Shown here: positions 63,401 through 64,000 of the stretch, one piece after another | How positions within the stretch are numbered: position 1 is the stretch's first letter | Layout: every line of letters begins with the position of its first letter | Origin: Cryobacterium sp. Y29 | GTDB taxonomy: Bacteria > Actinomycetota > Actinomycetes > Actinomycetales > Microbacteriaceae | Direction: 5' to 3' | Assembly (NCBI RefSeq): GCF_002929825.1 | Contig: NZ_PJJN01000028.1 | Coordinates: forward strand, 107,987-171,986 | Length of the DNA: 64,000 nucleotides | Notes under the pieces: generated by a model | The model's database searches: none | Seen by the model: the letters and a program-made list of their open reading frames with translations, nothing else | Told to the model about the DNA's origin: nothing | Translations under genes and position numbers: made by a program

Positions 63401-63612
63401 TGGACCTGCTGCGGAAAGTCTCACCGACAGCGGTGACCAAGCTCACCACCGCGGGACTTCCAGACGCCGATATCGTCCACCTCGCCTCGAAGATGTTCAG
63501 CGCCAAACACTTCGACGACATGGTCAAAGCGGCGAACGACATCAAGAAAGCACCGAACACATACCGGCTCGAAAAAGACGCCGAAACATTCCTACGAGCC
63601 AACACTCCCTGA
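60412..63612 (+). CDS. Secreted RTX/TSP3/vWA polymorphic-toxin-like protein, truncated by stop
   Basis: 1066 residues. Order: signal peptide (cleaved near residue 41, AFA); about 18 RTX nonapeptides (GGxGxDxLx, residues ~48-245); thrombospondin type-3 loops (DTDADG, ~248-385); a linker; a von Willebrand A domain (~570-735) with MIDAS Asp577-S-S-G-Ser581 and FLTDGDD; a second TSP3 block (~740-870); a pretoxin-like helical segment with repeated IGDI/IGGDI (~905-960); and a helical tail. RTX, TSP3 and MIDAS all bind Ca or Mg, so folding outside the cell is expected. A TGA at 63610 ends it just before a nuclease-like domain in the same frame. Not recognised as a named family. Confidence 0.8.
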   Translation: MKTRPFTTPILPGSRLMRLIAIATGLALVATALPAVTAPAFALSCTITGTAGNDVLRGTSSDDVICGGNGSDTIDGGGGNDTLYGGGGSDVLSGGDGDDVLVGENEQDVLFGQAGNDTLSGGNSADKLDGGEGDDTVDGGNDADTLQSGAGNDVVNGKLGDDVLDGGPGTDQLIGENGADSMYGGFGNDSLLGGLGNDALYGGPGNDNLNGDKGKNTCGGGTGINVFAGCSTTVNPGGPDPAGEWADTDADGVVDAIEIRAGTDLLKADTDADGLADSAELQSITDPTKADTDRNGISDAADDPDTDGLTTADELGRGTKAGEPDTDGDSLTDGQEVARGSNPLAVDTDLDGLSDSEEITLGSNPTVVDSDENGIADADNSFAKNVLAAESAANYEARGLGKAVLSVSLSVSDDERLNEVPGQRAPPIEIDAPLALEPGTRTIPFDTADLDPGANLAVLRFNNDTQTFEFPADQAVDLERGIATVQTPDGGIISAQRSAQTRPADWAELDSGAGIPEGEAASGSRFSQTLATAAPATPTSQFVIVDVDEFDAIWASEIATPRGGNASGNIDVVLTLDSSGSMSWNDPGGARKTASKSFVDSLRTGDQAAVVDFDYSASVYQSITTDFDAVKAAIDRVDDSGGTNLSAGMDAALNELDTNGDSTHQRVIVFLTDGDDYYDESSTTRAAASDTTVYTVGLGYGTNTALLSSIATSTGGKFYYVPDASGLTDVFAGIGSDTGEPDADGDGLADTAETSGWRDGSGRVIHTDPNDADTDNDGLSDGEEAGQLTTGGDFGRGTYYGAFSDPTRADTEGDTLSDLYERAEGLSAWKADLDHDGLNDAQETQTHSTEAFSDDMDVDGYTDTWEIDHVNEGFDPLILDYQTSVLEYIGEFSRGALCGDITNVGPFCEGQSLAYLAGNISSGVVFIGDIRDALAGALNLDFISTAFSVAALIPIGGDIAAGIKKTEKFIKAADEIPSGAALRATMKDFGKSTADKMDLLRKVSPTAVTKLTTAGLPDADIVHLASKMFSAKHFDDMVKAANDIKKAPNTYRLEKDAETFLRANTP

Positions 63613-63906
63613 GCTTTACCGACGCAGATCAGGTTCCAAACGGCCACCGGCGACAAGCGTTACTACGACGTTCTGGACCCAAGAACACGGCACGCGATCG
63701 AAATCAAACACGGTCGAGCACGAGACGTCGGACGGGCCGCGAGCCAGGCAGAGCGCGACTTCGCGATGACGAACGACCCTTCGAGTCAGATCTTGTCTGT
63801 CGAATGGCACTTCTTCACCAGCAACAACAACACCCTTGGGCCAGACGTCGCTCTGCTCGAAAGGCTTAGCCGGCTCGGCATCCCCTTCACCCTTTGGGTA
63901 GCCTGA
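63613..63906 (+). pseudogene. Detached C-terminal PD-(D/E)xK nuclease-like toxin domain
   Basis: Directly after the TGA the same frame stays open for 97 codons and has the features of a restriction-endonuclease-fold toxin tip: KRYYDVLD (Asp), AIEIKHG (ExK), SQAERDF (Q/R helix), and LSVEWHFF ... LLERLSRLGIPFTLWVA. No suitable start or ribosome-binding site precedes it, so as written it is not translated. A single G-to-T or C-to-T change would create such a stop. Confidence 0.65.
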
Positions 63907-63910
63907 GTCC

Positions 63911-64000
63911 ATGTGGGACACCATGAACGCCAGCCGCGAGAAGGTCGCGGAGCTGCACGAGGCGTACCTGCGGAGTTTGGGGCCGGCGCAGGCCCGGTTC
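63911..64000 (+). CDS. Probable immunity protein, cut by window end
   Basis: ATG 63911 lies four bases after the end of the toxin-domain frame and opens 30 codons (MWDTMNASREKVAELHEAYL) up to the window edge. The first residues are amphipathic-helical. Function is inferred from position only: immunity genes normally sit directly after the toxin tip. Confidence 0.45.
   Translation, partial: MWDTMNASREKVAELHEAYLRSLGPAQARF

Noticed and set aside
63610..63612. TGA as a selenocysteine codon
   Set aside because: No catalytic context at this position (Pro-stop-Ala), and selenocysteine at a domain linker would be pointless; mutation or error is simpler.

Overview
The window is high-GC actinobacterial DNA, very probably from the family Microbacteriaceae (a Cryobacterium-like genus is a guess). 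Support: strong GAC/GCC codon preference, frequent GTG starts, the run eno - ftsB/divIC - DUF501 - anchored subtilase - NDH-2, a DUF3516 helicase, and non-mevalonate isoprenoid synthesis. I see no rRNA and no CRISPR array.

Layout. 0-9.4 kb is a nitrogen and redox block: nitrate transporter (cut by the window edge), assimilatory nitrate reductase and its flavin/[2Fe-2S] electron-transfer subunit, a compact tatA-tatC pair, a Tat-exported ferritin-like protein behind a Fur-family-like box, and a membrane-anchored molybdopterin oxidoreductase. 9.5-32 kb is core housekeeping: helicase, sulfurtransferase, LysM lipoprotein, serine dehydratase, fatty-acid desaturase, protein O-mannosyltransferase, rsmI, metG-tatD-rsmA-ispE, an ABC-F protein, the metQ-metN-metI importer, a MarR regulator, tRNA-Gln, and glmU-prs. 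32-37 kb is a gluconate module (gnd, gntK, gntP, GntR regulator). 37-53.8 kb is again core: rplY, pth, mfd, nhaA, mazG, an ABC export pair, hisS, eno, ftsB/divIC, DUF501, subtilase, NDH-2.

From tRNA-Leu(UAA) at 53.78 kb the character changes. The tRNA 3' end is duplicated 2.3 kb downstream, flanking a small integrase-less island with an orphan WapI-type immunity protein and a winged-helix/nucleotidyltransferase + HEPN pair (probable toxin-antitoxin). Next comes a gene graveyard: an acetyltransferase N-terminus abutting a WYL-regulator C-terminus, a TPR protein, a hydrolase, an IS5-type fragment abutting a truncated HAD hydrolase, and resolvase-site-like repeats. The window ends in a polymorphic-toxin locus. 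A 1066-residue secreted protein (RTX repeats - TSP3 repeats - vWA - TSP3 repeats - pretoxin) is cut by an in-frame TGA from an otherwise intact PD-(D/E)xK nuclease-like toxin domain. A probable immunity gene starts four bases further on.

At other scales: two intergenic 92-bp palindromic elements share their 19-bp arms; several 9- to 15-bp minisatellites occur, three inside genes; and the octamer CGGATGCC/GGCATCCG is strongly over-represented in the core part but sparse after 53.9 kb. Two genes (a LysM lipoprotein and pth) appear to use rare start codons, ATT and CTG.
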